Origin: Physcocola sp002396385
Lineage (GTDB): Bacteria > Bacteroidota > Bacteroidia > Bacteroidales > Paludibacteraceae
NCBI GenBank assembly: GCA_946535435.1
Contig: CAMNDM010000008.1
Location: forward strand, 28,559-92,558
Reading direction: 5' to 3'
DNA length: 64,000 nucleotides
This document shows positions 7,782 through 16,803 of the stretch, in pieces. Both the position numbers and the translations under genes were made by a program. Under the pieces are notes generated by a model, which worked only from the letters and a program-made list of their open reading frames with translations, was not told where the DNA came from and did not search any database. Position 1 is the stretch's first letter; each line of letters starts with the position of its first letter.

Positions 7782-8917
7782 AGTATTTTGTTATAGCTGG
7801 AGAGGCCTCTGGCGACTTGCATGCGTCAAATTTGTTGCGTGCGTTAAAGGAACAGAATCCCGAAGCTCAGTTTAAGGGCCTTGGTGGCGATTTAATGGCG
7901 GCGCAGGGTTGTAAACTCGTCCAACATTACCGCGATATGGCTTATATGGGCTTTGTGGACGTAATTATTCACCTCCGTACCATACTGGGCATTATGTCGA
8001 AAGCCAAGCAGGCTGTGCAGGACTATCGGCCGGATGTGGTTATTTTGGTCGATTACCCCAGTTTCAACCTGCAGATGGCCAAGTATGTCAAGAAGAACCT
8101 GCCCGGAACAACCGTATTTTATTATATAGCGCCTAAAGTATGGGCGTGGAAGTCGTGGCGTGTGAAAAGCATCCGCAAGTATGTCGACCGGGTGTTCAGC
8201 ATTTTGCCTTTCGAGGTGGAGTGGTTCGGCAAGCGCGGATGTGAGGTCAGCTATGTGGGCAATCCGTGTGTCGATGCCGTAGAGGCACGCGAGCACAAAG
8301 GCGAAACGGTAACCGAATTTTCCGCACGGACCGGAGTGCCGACTGGCAAACCCCTGTTGGCCTTACTGCCTGGAAGCCGGGTCAGCGAACTGTCGGGCAA
8401 TTTGCCCGATATGCTCAAAGCCGCAAGCGCTTTCCCACAATTCCACATTGTAATAGCGGGAGCTCCGGCTTTACCAAAAGATTTATATAACCAATATACC
8501 AAAGATTTCAATTGCTCGGTTGTCTACGGTGAGACTTACCAGTTGCTGCAACAGGCGGAACTCGCTGTTGTGACTTCGGGAACCGCAACGTTGGAGACCG
8601 CACTGATGCGCGTGCCCCAAGTGGTGGTCTACCAGATAGCGGGTGGAAAAATAGTGTATTGGATACTCCGCAAAATAATTCGGGTGAAAAGTGTTTCGTT
8701 AGTCAACCTGATTGCAGACCGTGAGGTCGTCACGGAACTGCTAGGTTATAATTTCAATGCCGTTTCGCTGAAAGATGAACTAGGGAAGCTTGTTGCTCCT
8801 GCCGAGAAAAGGCAACGTATGCTGGCCGAATATGGCGAATTGGCCGAACAGTTGGGCTCGGAACCCGTCAGCAAGCGCGCAGCACGTGAAATGTTAGAAC
8901 GAATAACAAGCAAATAA
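7778..8917 (+). CDS. lpxB: Lipid-A-disaccharide synthase
   Basis: Joins UDP-2,3-diacylglucosamine to lipid X to form the lipid A disaccharide at the inner membrane. The frame is open back to 7502, but the ATG at 7778, overlapping the previous stop by 4 nt, gives the standard 379-residue protein beginning MKYFVIAGEASGD. Other GT19 marks are APKVWAW, YVGNP, LLPGSR and TSGTATLET. This gene and kdsA show the cell makes KDO-containing lipid A or LPS. Confidence 0.95.
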   Translation: MKYFVIAGEASGDLHASNLLRALKEQNPEAQFKGLGGDLMAAQGCKLVQHYRDMAYMGFVDVIIHLRTILGIMSKAKQAVQDYRPDVVILVDYPSFNLQMAKYVKKNLPGTTVFYYIAPKVWAWKSWRVKSIRKYVDRVFSILPFEVEWFGKRGCEVSYVGNPCVDAVEAREHKGETVTEFSARTGVPTGKPLLALLPGSRVSELSGNLPDMLKAASAFPQFHIVIAGAPALPKDLYNQYTKDFNCSVVYGETYQLLQQAELAVVTSGTATLETALMRVPQVVVYQIAGGKIVYWILRKIIRVKSVSLVNLIADREVVTELLGYNFNAVSLKDELGKLVAPAEKRQRMLAEYGELAEQLGSEPVSKRAAREMLERITSK

Positions 8918-8939
8918 TAAAAAAACTTAATACTGAAGA

Positions 8940-11471
8940 ATGAAAAACTTAATGACGCATGTGGGGGTTGTCATCGCCTTTTTGGCATTGGCTGCCTTTT
9001 TCTTCAAGCCGGCTGTTTTTGGTGGAAAGCAGCTGATTGCCGGTGACTCGGAAAAGGTGATCGGTATGAACAAGGAGATTTCCGATTATCAAGAGAAAAG
9101 TGGAGAAGGTGTGACATGGACCGGGTCGATGTTCTCGGGTATGCCAAGTTACACAGTTTCCACACCAAAGGGTCTTCCAAACTACTTGTTCGAAGCTGGA
9201 GCGAAAGTTTTCTGGTTTTTAGGGGCAACCGATGCCGGTATTATTTTCTTGTCAATGTTTGGCATGTATCTGCTCATGCTCTCTATGGGGTATGGTGTTG
9301 GTATATCGGCCTTTGCGGCCATAGCCTTCGCTTTTTCGTCTTATTTCATCATCATATTGCCAGCCGGCCATGTGACCAAGGCGTGGGCGATGTCGTATAT
9401 GCCGTTAGTTCTGTTAGGAATGCTGTTGCTGATGCGGCAAAAGTGGGTATGGGGAACGCTTGTTTTCGCTGCGTCGCTTTCGGTAGAGTTGCGAAGCAAC
9501 CATATACAGATAACATACTATCTGGCTATCCTGTGCTTTTTCTTGTTCGCTGTTTATTTGTACAACATGTTGAAAGAGAAAGCTTATAAAACGCTTCTTA
9601 TTTCCGTCGGGTTAATGGGGGTTGGCGTTATTGCCGCTGTTGTTACAAATGCCGAGCGCCTATACAGCAACTACGAGATGGGTGAAGTGAGCACCCGCGG
9701 ACCTTCCCGCCTCTCTGCCGCTGTAGATGGAAAAACAGACAAGAGCTCGGGCTTGGACCAAGATTATGCTTTCGCATGGAGCTATGGAGCTGAAGAACTG
9801 ATGACGCTGATTATTCCGAATGCTTTCGGAGGTGAGAGTGGAGGAGAACTGGACGACCAATCGCATATTGCCCAAGCATTAAGGGCCCAAGGGTATAATG
9901 TACCTACACCTATGCGTATGCCCACTTATTGGGGCGACCAACCTTTCACCTCGGGTCCGGTCTATTTTGGCGCCGTAGTCTGTTTCTTGGCTGTGGCGGC
10001 GTTCTTTATAGGCAAGAGTAAATACAAATGGGCCATAGTGGCAGCCACCGTCTTCCTTATGATTCTAAGTTTGGGAAAGAATGCGCAGTTCGTGAACGAC
10101 TTCCTGTTCCACCACCTTCCAATGTACAATAAGTTCCGTACCCCGTCGATGGCGTTGGTTATACCGCAAATAACCTTCGCGGTATTGGGGTGTATGGCGC
10201 TGAAACGAATCTTAGACGGTGACCTTGAAGAAAAGGAGTTGCAAAAGGGACTTTACATTGCTTGTGGCATCACGGGCGGCTTGTGCTTGTTGGTTTGGGC
10301 TGTTCCAGACTTGTTCCTTTCCTTTACTGCTGCTTCCGATGAGGGTTACACCCAGCAGTATGGCGCTTGGTTTACCGCAGCTTTGCAGGCCGATCGAGCT
10401 GACTTGGCTTCTGCCGACGCCCGACGCTCGTTTCTCTTTATCATAGTTGCTAGAACTATTTTGTGGGCTGTCTGTAAGAAAAAATACCACACATATGCGG
10501 GCTATGGCATTGCTGCTGTTGCTTTGCTGACACTGGTCGATTTATGGGGTGTCAGCCGCCGTTATTGCAACGACAACAATTATGTGACAAAGGTTGAATA
10601 CCAGCCTTACCAGCCGACTGTTGCCGATAACGAAATATTGAAAGATAAAGATTTGTCGTATCGTGTACTGACGTTCAATAATCCGTTCAACGATACGCAT
10701 ATTCCTTATTTCCACAAGTCGATAGGTGGTTATAATGCAGCCAAACTTCGCGATTACCAAGACCTCATCGACCAACACATCGAACCTGAAATGAGGCTGG
10801 TGCAGCAGTCGTTAAGAGCGGTTAAGACGCAGGCTGACGTCGACAGCCTGTTTACGCAGACTCCGGCGTTGAATATGTTGAATATGCGCTACCTGATTTT
10901 GAACGAGGGAAACGCTCCCCTTGTCAATAAAAGCGCACTCGGGAACGCATGGTTTGTGCAAAACTATAAATTGTTGTCTGATACCGCTATCTCAGGTGTG
11001 TCATACAGCGCTTCCGATTTGCAGATGCGTATGCTCTCTTCTGTCGATTTGGGTAGGACCGCCTTGGTTGAAAACCAGTTTAAAAATGAGGTGGACGGTA
11101 AAAAGATTGGCTTCGATCCGGAAGCCTCTATAGTGTTGACTTCTTATAAGCCGAACGAATTGGTTTACAAATCGAAATCGAAAGCCAATAGTTTGGCTGT
11201 GTTTAGCGAGGTTTATTATCCGAAGGCTTGGACGGCGTATATCGACGGTCAGGAAGTCCCTCATTTCCGTTCCGACTGGTTGTTGCGCTCGTTGGTCATC
11301 CCTGCCGGAGAGCACAGTGTGGTGTTTAAGTGCGAGGCTAAAACCTATTGGACGTTACGCACTGTCTCGTCTATGGTGTCGCTCGTGCTCCTTCTCCTCT
11401 TTATAGGAGGCATTGCCTACAAACTCTATTGTTTAAAGAAGGGAAAGGCATTGCCAAATGTGGTTAAATAA
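8940..11471 (+). CDS. YfhO-family integral membrane protein
   Basis: An 843-residue protein with roughly a dozen membrane helices and a GT-C-like layout: an N-terminal helix, a first periplasmic loop with GDSEKVIGMNKEISDY and MFSGMPSYT, a large helical core, a periplasmic segment (about residues 550-770) and a last helix near residue 810. This matches the YfhO family, thought to act in glycosylation or transfer of lipid-linked sugars to cell-wall polymers; the substrate in Bacteroidota is unknown. It lies 22 nt after lpxB and ends at a strong terminator, consistent with one envelope transcript. Confidence 0.85.
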   Translation: MKNLMTHVGVVIAFLALAAFFFKPAVFGGKQLIAGDSEKVIGMNKEISDYQEKSGEGVTWTGSMFSGMPSYTVSTPKGLPNYLFEAGAKVFWFLGATDAGIIFLSMFGMYLLMLSMGYGVGISAFAAIAFAFSSYFIIILPAGHVTKAWAMSYMPLVLLGMLLLMRQKWVWGTLVFAASLSVELRSNHIQITYYLAILCFFLFAVYLYNMLKEKAYKTLLISVGLMGVGVIAAVVTNAERLYSNYEMGEVSTRGPSRLSAAVDGKTDKSSGLDQDYAFAWSYGAEELMTLIIPNAFGGESGGELDDQSHIAQALRAQGYNVPTPMRMPTYWGDQPFTSGPVYFGAVVCFLAVAAFFIGKSKYKWAIVAATVFLMILSLGKNAQFVNDFLFHHLPMYNKFRTPSMALVIPQITFAVLGCMALKRILDGDLEEKELQKGLYIACGITGGLCLLVWAVPDLFLSFTAASDEGYTQQYGAWFTAALQADRADLASADARRSFLFIIVARTILWAVCKKKYHTYAGYGIAAVALLTLVDLWGVSRRYCNDNNYVTKVEYQPYQPTVADNEILKDKDLSYRVLTFNNPFNDTHIPYFHKSIGGYNAAKLRDYQDLIDQHIEPEMRLVQQSLRAVKTQADVDSLFTQTPALNMLNMRYLILNEGNAPLVNKSALGNAWFVQNYKLLSDTAISGVSYSASDLQMRMLSSVDLGRTALVENQFKNEVDGKKIGFDPEASIVLTSYKPNELVYKSKSKANSLAVFSEVYYPKAWTAYIDGQEVPHFRSDWLLRSLVIPAGEHSVVFKCEAKTYWTLRTVSSMVSLVLLLLFIGGIAYKLYCLKKGKALPNVVK

Positions 11472-11495
11472 GAGAACGTTTGCATGCTAATAGGA

Positions 11496-11525
11496 AAGGG
11501 AGCTCCGTTCGGATGCTCCCTTTTT
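11496..11525 (+). terminator. Terminator of the surE-lpxB-YfhO transcript
   Basis: GGGAGC-TCCG (11498-11507) pairs with CGGA-(T)-GCTCCC (11510-11520) around TT, then five T. It lies between convergent genes and may also act weakly on the minus strand. Confidence 0.85.
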
Positions 11526-11549
11526 CATTCTATTGGTTGAGTACCTGTT

Positions 11550-12035
11550 TTATACCAGTTTGTTGATCATGGCATAGGCTGTGAATCCAGACGTGGTACG
11601 AATGCCAAGCTTTTCGGATATGTGTTTGCGGTGTGTTAGAACCGTTTGCAGACTGATGGACAGTTTGTCGGCTATCTCTTTGTTGATAAAGCCCGATGCC
11701 ACAAGGCGGAGAACGTCGATTTCCCGGGCCGAGAGTTTACGGTTGCCGGATGGAATGGTTCTCTTCTCCTTCTCTTTGGATTGCAGTATTTTCTTGATGG
11801 CTGCCTTTAGCGTTTTCTTTAGTTGCGCTTCAGTCCATGAAGGGTTGATTGTTATGGCGGGTTGTTGCTCGTTGAAAGAGAAAACGACGGATTCTTCTTC
11901 CAATTGGCTGCTAATGTCGCTGCTGTCGTAAAACAGAGAGACAGATAAAGAGGGCGCCATGTCAAGAAGCAAAGTTTTGAGGCCCAATGCAGCCAAATAG
12001 CTGTTTCCGACTATTATTGCTATATCGGTTGCCAT
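11550..12035 (-). CDS. LuxR-type transcriptional regulator with reduced receiver domain
   Basis: 161 residues. The C-terminal part (100-158) is a clear LuxR/GerE helix-turn-helix (LSAREIDVLRLVASGFINKE, then TVLTHRKHISEKLG). The N-terminal ~85 residues start like a response-regulator receiver (IAIIVGNSYLAALGLKTLL), but the usual phosphorylated Asp after the third strand and the following helices are missing, so it is probably not a phospho-acceptor. It starts 3 nt after the DUF542/hemerythrin-like gene. Bacteroidales often pair a LuxR regulator with such a protein in redox or NO response, so I infer a shared, now altered, role. Confidence 0.75.
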   Translation of the reverse strand: MATDIAIIVGNSYLAALGLKTLLLDMAPSLSVSLFYDSSDISSQLEEESVVFSFNEQQPAITINPSWTEAQLKKTLKAAIKKILQSKEKEKRTIPSGNRKLSAREIDVLRLVASGFINKEIADKLSISLQTVLTHRKHISEKLGIRTTSGFTAYAMINKLV

Positions 12036-12038
12036 AGG

Positions 12039-12791
12039 CTAAGGTTCGGTTTTAGGTTTACGTTTGCGTATGTTGCGGACAATTTCGTTCACCATGGGGA
12101 AAAGCAGTTTGGCCCTAATTCCGCCCAAACTGTCAATGGTCGACTTAATGTCGCAGAGTTGTTGTATGGCACCATAGTACATAAACGGATTGTCTGGTGC
12201 TTCCGTATGGCGTAACAGTAAGCTGAGAATGTCTTCCAATTCGTTCGACGGGATAACTCCTTTCTCTTTGTTTGTCAGTGTGATGGCACGCTCCAACAGA
12301 CTCAGATCGTCGTCTGTGAGAACCGGACTGTAGAACAATTCGTATACGTGTGTAACAACTTCCATCAGTTGTTGCGATTGAGATGAAATGAACTGTTCAA
12401 GCCGCTTGGCGTAGGCCTGGTAGACGCTTAAAACAACAGTGTATCCGTTCCCCTCTTTTTGACTTTCAGACAGCCGCTGGAAGTGCTGTCCCAATATGTG
12501 AAGCCATGGTCTGAGTCCTTCAAGCGACTTGCTGTAGTAGTCGACAAGTGGCAATAGGGCATAACGGCTGAGGCTTCGGGGCTTGTAGTTTATATCAATT
12601 GTCAGATGCAGCAGTTCGACACACAATTCCAACCCCATACTTTTGCCCTGACAGGCATCGTGTAGCGAGGTGTTGCCAAGCGCAGGACGGATGCCCATAA
12701 GTAGGAGGGGGCTCAGCAGTCGCGGATATTTAATAATGATATCAGCAACTTGGTCCGATGCCAGAATTCGTGTTTTAGATTGGGTCGTCAT
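12039..12791 (-). CDS. Degenerate hemerythrin/RIC-like protein
   Basis: 250 residues. The N-terminal part (about 10-55) resembles the DUF542 module of iron-sulfur repair (RIC/ScdA) proteins: a short helix, VADIIIKYPRLLSPLLLMGI, then SLHDACQGK. The rest is all-helical and aligns loosely with a hemerythrin domain, keeping His98 and His103 (LHILGQHFQRL), but I cannot find the later His/Glu iron ligands. It may have lost di-iron binding and work as a protein partner. It is 4 nt from the upstream gene and 3 nt from the LuxR gene. Family assignment is from pattern only. Confidence 0.5.
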   Translation of the reverse strand: MTTQSKTRILASDQVADIIIKYPRLLSPLLLMGIRPALGNTSLHDACQGKSMGLELCVELLHLTIDINYKPRSLSRYALLPLVDYYSKSLEGLRPWLHILGQHFQRLSESQKEGNGYTVVLSVYQAYAKRLEQFISSQSQQLMEVVTHVYELFYSPVLTDDDLSLLERAITLTNKEKGVIPSNELEDILSLLLRHTEAPDNPFMYYGAIQQLCDIKSTIDSLGGIRAKLLFPMVNEIVRNIRKRKPKTEP

Positions 12792-12795
12792 TTTA

Positions 12796-13230
12796 CTATT
12801 GCTTGTTCAACCTTTTCTTTTCGCGGTGTTTGCCCCACTTGGTGTTGATGTTCAGAATGAAGATGGCAATAAAGCAAGGCCAGCTGGCAATTGGAGCCAA
12901 CAAATACAGTTTTTCCAGTTCGTCAACTTTCAACCCGTATTTGAAGATGGGGTATAGAACGACGAGAATGAGGGATAAAATGCCAAACCTTTTGATGGAC
13001 TTTTTGTCTATAAGGTGGTCTGCAAACAGGGCTCTGATTGCCATATAGGCCATAACGCCTACTGCGGCAAAAAGAACGATGACTATCAGGCAGGCCAGCA
13101 TGTGGATTAAAAACTGAAGGTTCTCGCTGAACAATATGCCCAAAACGAAAACAGCTGCGATAACCAGGTAGCTAACCACCAGGTAGTGCTTGATTATAAA
13201 TAGTTTCAGTCTGTTTATTAACGCTTTCAT
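12796..13230 (-). CDS. Four-helix membrane protein of unknown function
   Basis: 144 residues with predicted membrane helices near 15-33, 39-66, 85-102 and 111-129, and a very basic C-terminus (TKWGKHREKKRLNKQ). I recognise no family. It sits in the middle of a five-gene minus-strand run, 20 nt after the pseudouridine synthase gene and 4 nt before the hemerythrin-like gene. Confidence 0.6.
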   Translation of the reverse strand: MKALINRLKLFIIKHYLVVSYLVIAAVFVLGILFSENLQFLIHMLACLIVIVLFAAVGVMAYMAIRALFADHLIDKKSIKRFGILSLILVVLYPIFKYGLKVDELEKLYLLAPIASWPCFIAIFILNINTKWGKHREKKRLNKQ

Positions 13231-13250
13231 GTCTTTTTTCTTTTTAATAG

Positions 13251-14345
13251 TTAATCCTCTTCTTCATCTTTATAGGTGGCGTAAACGCGCCATTTGTCAA
13301 TAAGAGCCGAAATGTCGGCCGGTAGTTCTGAGTTGAAGTAAAGCTCTTCTCCTGTGCGGGGGTGCACAAACCCCAGTGTTTTAGCATGAAGAGCCTGTCT
13401 TGGACAAACTTCGAAGCAATTCTTAATGAATTGTTTGTACTTGGTTGTCCTTTCGCCCCGCAGAATCTCGCTTCCTCCATAACGCTCGTCGTTGAACAGA
13501 GTGTGACCGATGTGCTTCATATGCACCCTTATTTGGTGTGTGCGTCCTGTCTCCAGTCTGCATTCTACAAGCGAAACGTGAGCAAGACGTTCAAGCACCC
13601 GGTAGTGCGTGACCGCATGTTTGGCATTCGGGTTTTCGCCATTCGGAAAAACCGTAAAGAGCATTCTGTCGCGCGGATCCCGTCCGAGGTCGCCGTCAAT
13701 AGTGCCTTCGTCTTCTTTTATGACGCCCCACACAACGGCATTGTAAAGCCGTTTGGTCGTCTTGTTGAAGAACTGTTTCCCCAAATTGGTTTTCGCATTT
13801 TCGTTTTTTGCGACCACTAAAAGCCCCGACGTGTCTTTGTCGATGCGGTGAACCAATCCCAAGCGGGGGTCGTCGACCTTGAAATTGGGGTCGTCTTTCA
13901 GGTGCCATGCAATGGCGTTCAACAGGGTTCCCTGCCAGTTTCCGAAGCCAGGGTGAACCACCATTCCCGGACCTTTGTCTACAACAATCAGGTCCTCGTC
14001 TTCGTAAACGATATTGAGGGGAATGTCTTGTGGCTCAATGGTGAACTCGGTAGGCGGATACGACAGAACGATGGAAATCTCGTCAAGAGGTTTCACTTTG
14101 TAGTTCGACTTTACTGCCTTCCCGTTTACCAAGATGCTGCCGGCGTCTGCCGCCAATTGTATGCGGTTCCTCGATATCTGGTGCATGCAGTTAACCAGGT
14201 ATTTGTCGATGCGGACCATACTGTGCCCTTTCTCCACGGTGATGTGGAAATGCTCGTGCATCTGTCCGTCGCTGCCGAGCTCGGCCTCTTGTCCGTCCGT
14301 CCCTTCTTGGAGTAAATCTTCGTCGTTAGTGTAATCGTTTGGCAT
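13251..14345 (-). CDS. rluD: RluA/RluD-family 23S rRNA pseudouridine synthase
   Basis: Converts uridines to pseudouridine in large-subunit rRNA. The 364 residues start with a ~40-residue acidic leader, followed by an S4 RNA-binding domain (about 44-95) and the RluA catalytic domain with HRIDKDTSG (166-174, catalytic Asp169), RLETGRTHQIRVH and LHAKTLGF. The family is sure; the exact target (RluD-like U1911/1915/1917) is inferred from the S4 domain and length. It follows the PASTA gene by 17 nt, a neighbour pair I recall as common in Bacteroidales. Confidence 0.88.
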   Translation of the reverse strand: MPNDYTNDEDLLQEGTDGQEAELGSDGQMHEHFHITVEKGHSMVRIDKYLVNCMHQISRNRIQLAADAGSILVNGKAVKSNYKVKPLDEISIVLSYPPTEFTIEPQDIPLNIVYEDEDLIVVDKGPGMVVHPGFGNWQGTLLNAIAWHLKDDPNFKVDDPRLGLVHRIDKDTSGLLVVAKNENAKTNLGKQFFNKTTKRLYNAVVWGVIKEDEGTIDGDLGRDPRDRMLFTVFPNGENPNAKHAVTHYRVLERLAHVSLVECRLETGRTHQIRVHMKHIGHTLFNDERYGGSEILRGERTTKYKQFIKNCFEVCPRQALHAKTLGFVHPRTGEELYFNSELPADISALIDKWRVYATYKDEEED

Positions 14346-14362
14346 TTCTTGGTGTTTTATTA

Positions 14363-15184
14363 CTAATCTTCTGCCACTTCTTCTTCGGCGTCGAGTTTGC
14401 TTTGGGTCGTGGTGACGTACAGTTTCACCGTTTCGTTGCCGTTCAATTTCGCTTTTGCGACAGGTTGTTGCTTATATACTTTATAGAAGCGCTTGTTGTC
14501 TTCGCTCGACGGGGTGACATCGAAAATGACGGTCGAGTTGAGCGCCAGCGTCTCAACGCGGCTGATGGCCTCGTAGACCGGCAAACCGTGCAGAGAAGGC
14601 ATTTCGCTGAATTCGTTCGAGTTTCCTTTGCCTACGCGGAGTGTGACTTGTGAACCCTCGACCAGTCTTTTCCCGGCACTGATGGTGCTTCCGTTGTATT
14701 CAACGGCAATTACTGTGTTGTATTTTGACGGAACAAACTTTATCTCCTTGACTTTTAGTCCGGCCGACTCCAACTCGCTCTGCATTTGGCGGAGCGACTT
14801 GTCGCTGTATTCTGGCAGTTGGACTTGTCGTGGCTTGCTTGCACGGATGTAGAGGTAGATTTTTCTACCACTCTTTACTTTTGAACCTTTGCTTGGCACT
14901 TGGTCGATGACGCAGCCAGGTCTGGTGGTTGCCGCATACATCGAGTCGATGACAATGCAGCTTAGCCCGTCTCTTGAAAGGCGGTTGTCGGCCTCCTCTA
15001 CGGTGAAACCCTTCAAGTCCGGTAGCTCGATTTCCTTCCCGTGTTCAGTGTAAGAACCTAACCAACTACTTAAAAACCAGATGATGGCGACGATGATGAG
15101 GAATGCGGCAAAAATGCTTATGACAATAGGGTGTAGGAAGATTTTTTTTAAATATCCTGCTATTTCTGTACTGTTTAGTGACAT
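14363..15184 (-). CDS. PASTA-domain membrane protein
   Basis: 273 residues from the ATG at 15184 (an in-frame extension to 15358 adds no recognisable sequence and runs past the promoter). There is one membrane helix (about 20-40), then three PASTA repeats at about 48-113, 120-185 and 192-258, and an acidic tail. PASTA modules bind muropeptides or support septal synthases, so it likely sits in the periplasm and senses or contacts peptidoglycan. No kinase domain is attached, unlike the PknB proteins of Gram-positive bacteria. Confidence 0.85.
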   Translation of the reverse strand: MSLNSTEIAGYLKKIFLHPIVISIFAAFLIIVAIIWFLSSWLGSYTEHGKEIELPDLKGFTVEEADNRLSRDGLSCIVIDSMYAATTRPGCVIDQVPSKGSKVKSGRKIYLYIRASKPRQVQLPEYSDKSLRQMQSELESAGLKVKEIKFVPSKYNTVIAVEYNGSTISAGKRLVEGSQVTLRVGKGNSNEFSEMPSLHGLPVYEAISRVETLALNSTVIFDVTPSSEDNKRFYKVYKQQPVAKAKLNGNETVKLYVTTTQSKLDAEEEVAED

Positions 15185-15213
15185 AAGTGTGCTTTTTTCG
15201 AACTTATAATCTA

Positions 15214-15221
15214 CAAATATA
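15214..15221 (-). promoter_or_regulatory. -7 box for the PASTA-rluD operon
   Basis: TATATTTG read on the minus strand, 29 nt before the ATG at 15184. This supports the shorter start, since the longer frame begins upstream of the box. Confidence 0.55.
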
Positions 15222-15432
15222 CCAAAAAATAACAGACTGAGAAAATATAATGAAGAAAGCCGGTGAAACACCTGGTACAGTTTGGCCAGCGCCTCTGGTA
15301 GGTTTCTTTTTTTGTTTAAGTAAAGAACTGTTTTTATGCATGAAAACTGCGTTAACAAATCCTAATTGCGTAATTTAAGGTTAATTATGGTCGATTTTGA
15401 CTCAATCTGGCCCAAATTGCCACTTTTATTTG

Positions 15433-15440
15433 TATATTTG
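15433..15440 (+). promoter_or_regulatory. -7 box for ftsX
   Basis: TATATTTG, about 100 nt before the ftsX ATG. No matching -33 element at the expected spacing. Confidence 0.45.
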
Positions 15441-15539
15441 TAGTGAATTTGGTTAGTTGTGCTTTTTATGCTCGTTTCCTAAAGAGACGAACAGCGGCTG
15501 CCAAGGTATTTAGAAGACTAAAATTGTACGGTTATCCGA

Positions 15540-16418
15540 ATGGCAAAATCGGTCAAATATATCTTATTCAACTCGAAATTAACCACGGTTGTCAGCGTGT
15601 CGATGGTGTTGGTCTTGTTGGGCATTACTACCATTGTCCTCCTTATGAGTAAAAACCTGACAGACCATGTGCGCGAGAATTTTATCTTCAAACTGACTCT
15701 GAAAGAGGGTATTACCCAAAAAACAATAGATGCCGTGGGCGATTCGCTGCGGGTTAAGCCTTACATAAAGGAAGTGAACTATGTGAGCAAGGAGCAGGCT
15801 GTGAAGATTTTTGCCGAAGAGTTGGGCGAGGACCCTATGGAGTCGCTTGACGTTAATCCTTTACCTAACACCTATGAAGTAAGCCTGAAAGCTGCCCAAC
15901 TGACACCCGACAGTTTGAAAAATATAGAGGAGGAACTCGTTAGTTTTAAGGAAATTACAGAGGTCGATTATCCGCACGATTTGGTCGATGCGTTTACGCG
16001 GAATGTGCGTGCTGTGTCGGCTGTCTTCCTTTTTCTCGCTGGTGTATTACTGGTTATTTCTTTTGCATTGATAAACAATACGATAAGGTTGCTCATATAT
16101 TCCGACCGCTTCCTTATACAGACGATGAAGCAGGTGGGCGCTACGCGCAGCTTTATAAGGAAACCTTATATGCGGCAGGGCCTGATTATCGGACTTATAG
16201 CCTCTGGGCTGGCTATCGTGTTCATTATGCTGATGCTGTTCTGTATGGGTGATTTAAGTTCCGATATATCGTTGTTCATCGATTTGCAGAACAAGACCCT
16301 GTATGCCGTGACTTTCGCTGTTATTTTGGGGTCGGGTATCCTGATAACGGAGTTGTCTACCTATTTAGCGGTCAACAAATACTTGCGCCAGTCGCTAAAC
16401 ACGGCATATCTGATTTGA
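15540..16418 (+). CDS. ftsX: Cell division protein FtsX
   Basis: Permease-like partner of the ATPase FtsE; the complex switches on peptidoglycan hydrolases at the septum. The 292 residues show one helix near 20-40, a large periplasmic domain (about 41-165, with YIKEVNYVSKEQA and PLPNTYEVSLK), and three more helices near 167-190, 217-240 and 260-285 with the QVGATRSFIRKPYM cytosolic loop typical of the FtsX/MacB fold. No ftsE lies next to it. It starts a run with DUF3098, uppP, truB and queA. Confidence 0.9.
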   Translation: MAKSVKYILFNSKLTTVVSVSMVLVLLGITTIVLLMSKNLTDHVRENFIFKLTLKEGITQKTIDAVGDSLRVKPYIKEVNYVSKEQAVKIFAEELGEDPMESLDVNPLPNTYEVSLKAAQLTPDSLKNIEEELVSFKEITEVDYPHDLVDAFTRNVRAVSAVFLFLAGVLLVISFALINNTIRLLIYSDRFLIQTMKQVGATRSFIRKPYMRQGLIIGLIASGLAIVFIMLMLFCMGDLSSDISLFIDLQNKTLYAVTFAVILGSGILITELSTYLAVNKYLRQSLNTAYLI

Positions 16419-16449
16419 ATAAACAAGCAAAAACATATTTCGAAAAAAA

Positions 16450-16794
16450 ATGAAAAACAAAGAAGGTTTGGCGTTGCCAAAAGGTAATTTGAAACTAATA
16501 GCCGTAGGAATGGTTATTATTGTCGTCGGTTTCCTTTGCATGATAGGCGGAGGCAGCGAAGACGGCGTTTCGTTCAACCCCGATATTTATAGCTCACGCA
16601 TCATAACCGTGGGTCCGCTCATCTCTGTATTTGGTTTCTTCTTTGTTATCTATGCAATTCTGCGAAACCCAAAAGGAAAAGAAGTGCCTGGTTCTGGTTT
16701 GACTGTCCGTAACAACGATGAGATGGTTACAAAATACGAAAACGATATTACAATAAAGGAGGGAAAGTCTTCTGAAGTCATCAAAGTTGATTAA
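16450..16794 (+). CDS. DUF3098 small membrane protein
   Basis: 114 residues with two membrane helices (about 15-35 and 54-75) and the KGNLKLIAVGMVIIVVGFLC and GPLISVFGFF segments of the Bacteroidota-specific DUF3098 family. The ~38-residue hydrophilic tail after the second helix is longer than I expect for the family. It lies between ftsX and uppP (9 nt to uppP), so an envelope or division role is likely but unproven. Confidence 0.8.
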   Translation: MKNKEGLALPKGNLKLIAVGMVIIVVGFLCMIGGGSEDGVSFNPDIYSSRIITVGPLISVFGFFFVIYAILRNPKGKEVPGSGLTVRNNDEMVTKYENDITIKEGKSSEVIKVD

Positions 16795-16803
16795 TTCGTT
16801 AGT

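Larger units (their letters stand above)
15185..15539. other. Divergent intergenic region, PASTA gene and ftsX
   Basis: 355 bp between divergent genes. It holds one -7 box for each side (15214-15221 minus, 15433-15440 plus) and otherwise AT-rich sequence. A possible 69-codon frame starting at 15443 runs into ftsX in another frame and shows no sign of being real. Confidence 0.5.

Noticed and set aside
15443..15652. A 69-codon frame overlapping the ftsX start
   Set aside because: It runs into ftsX in another frame and shows no ribosome site or family.
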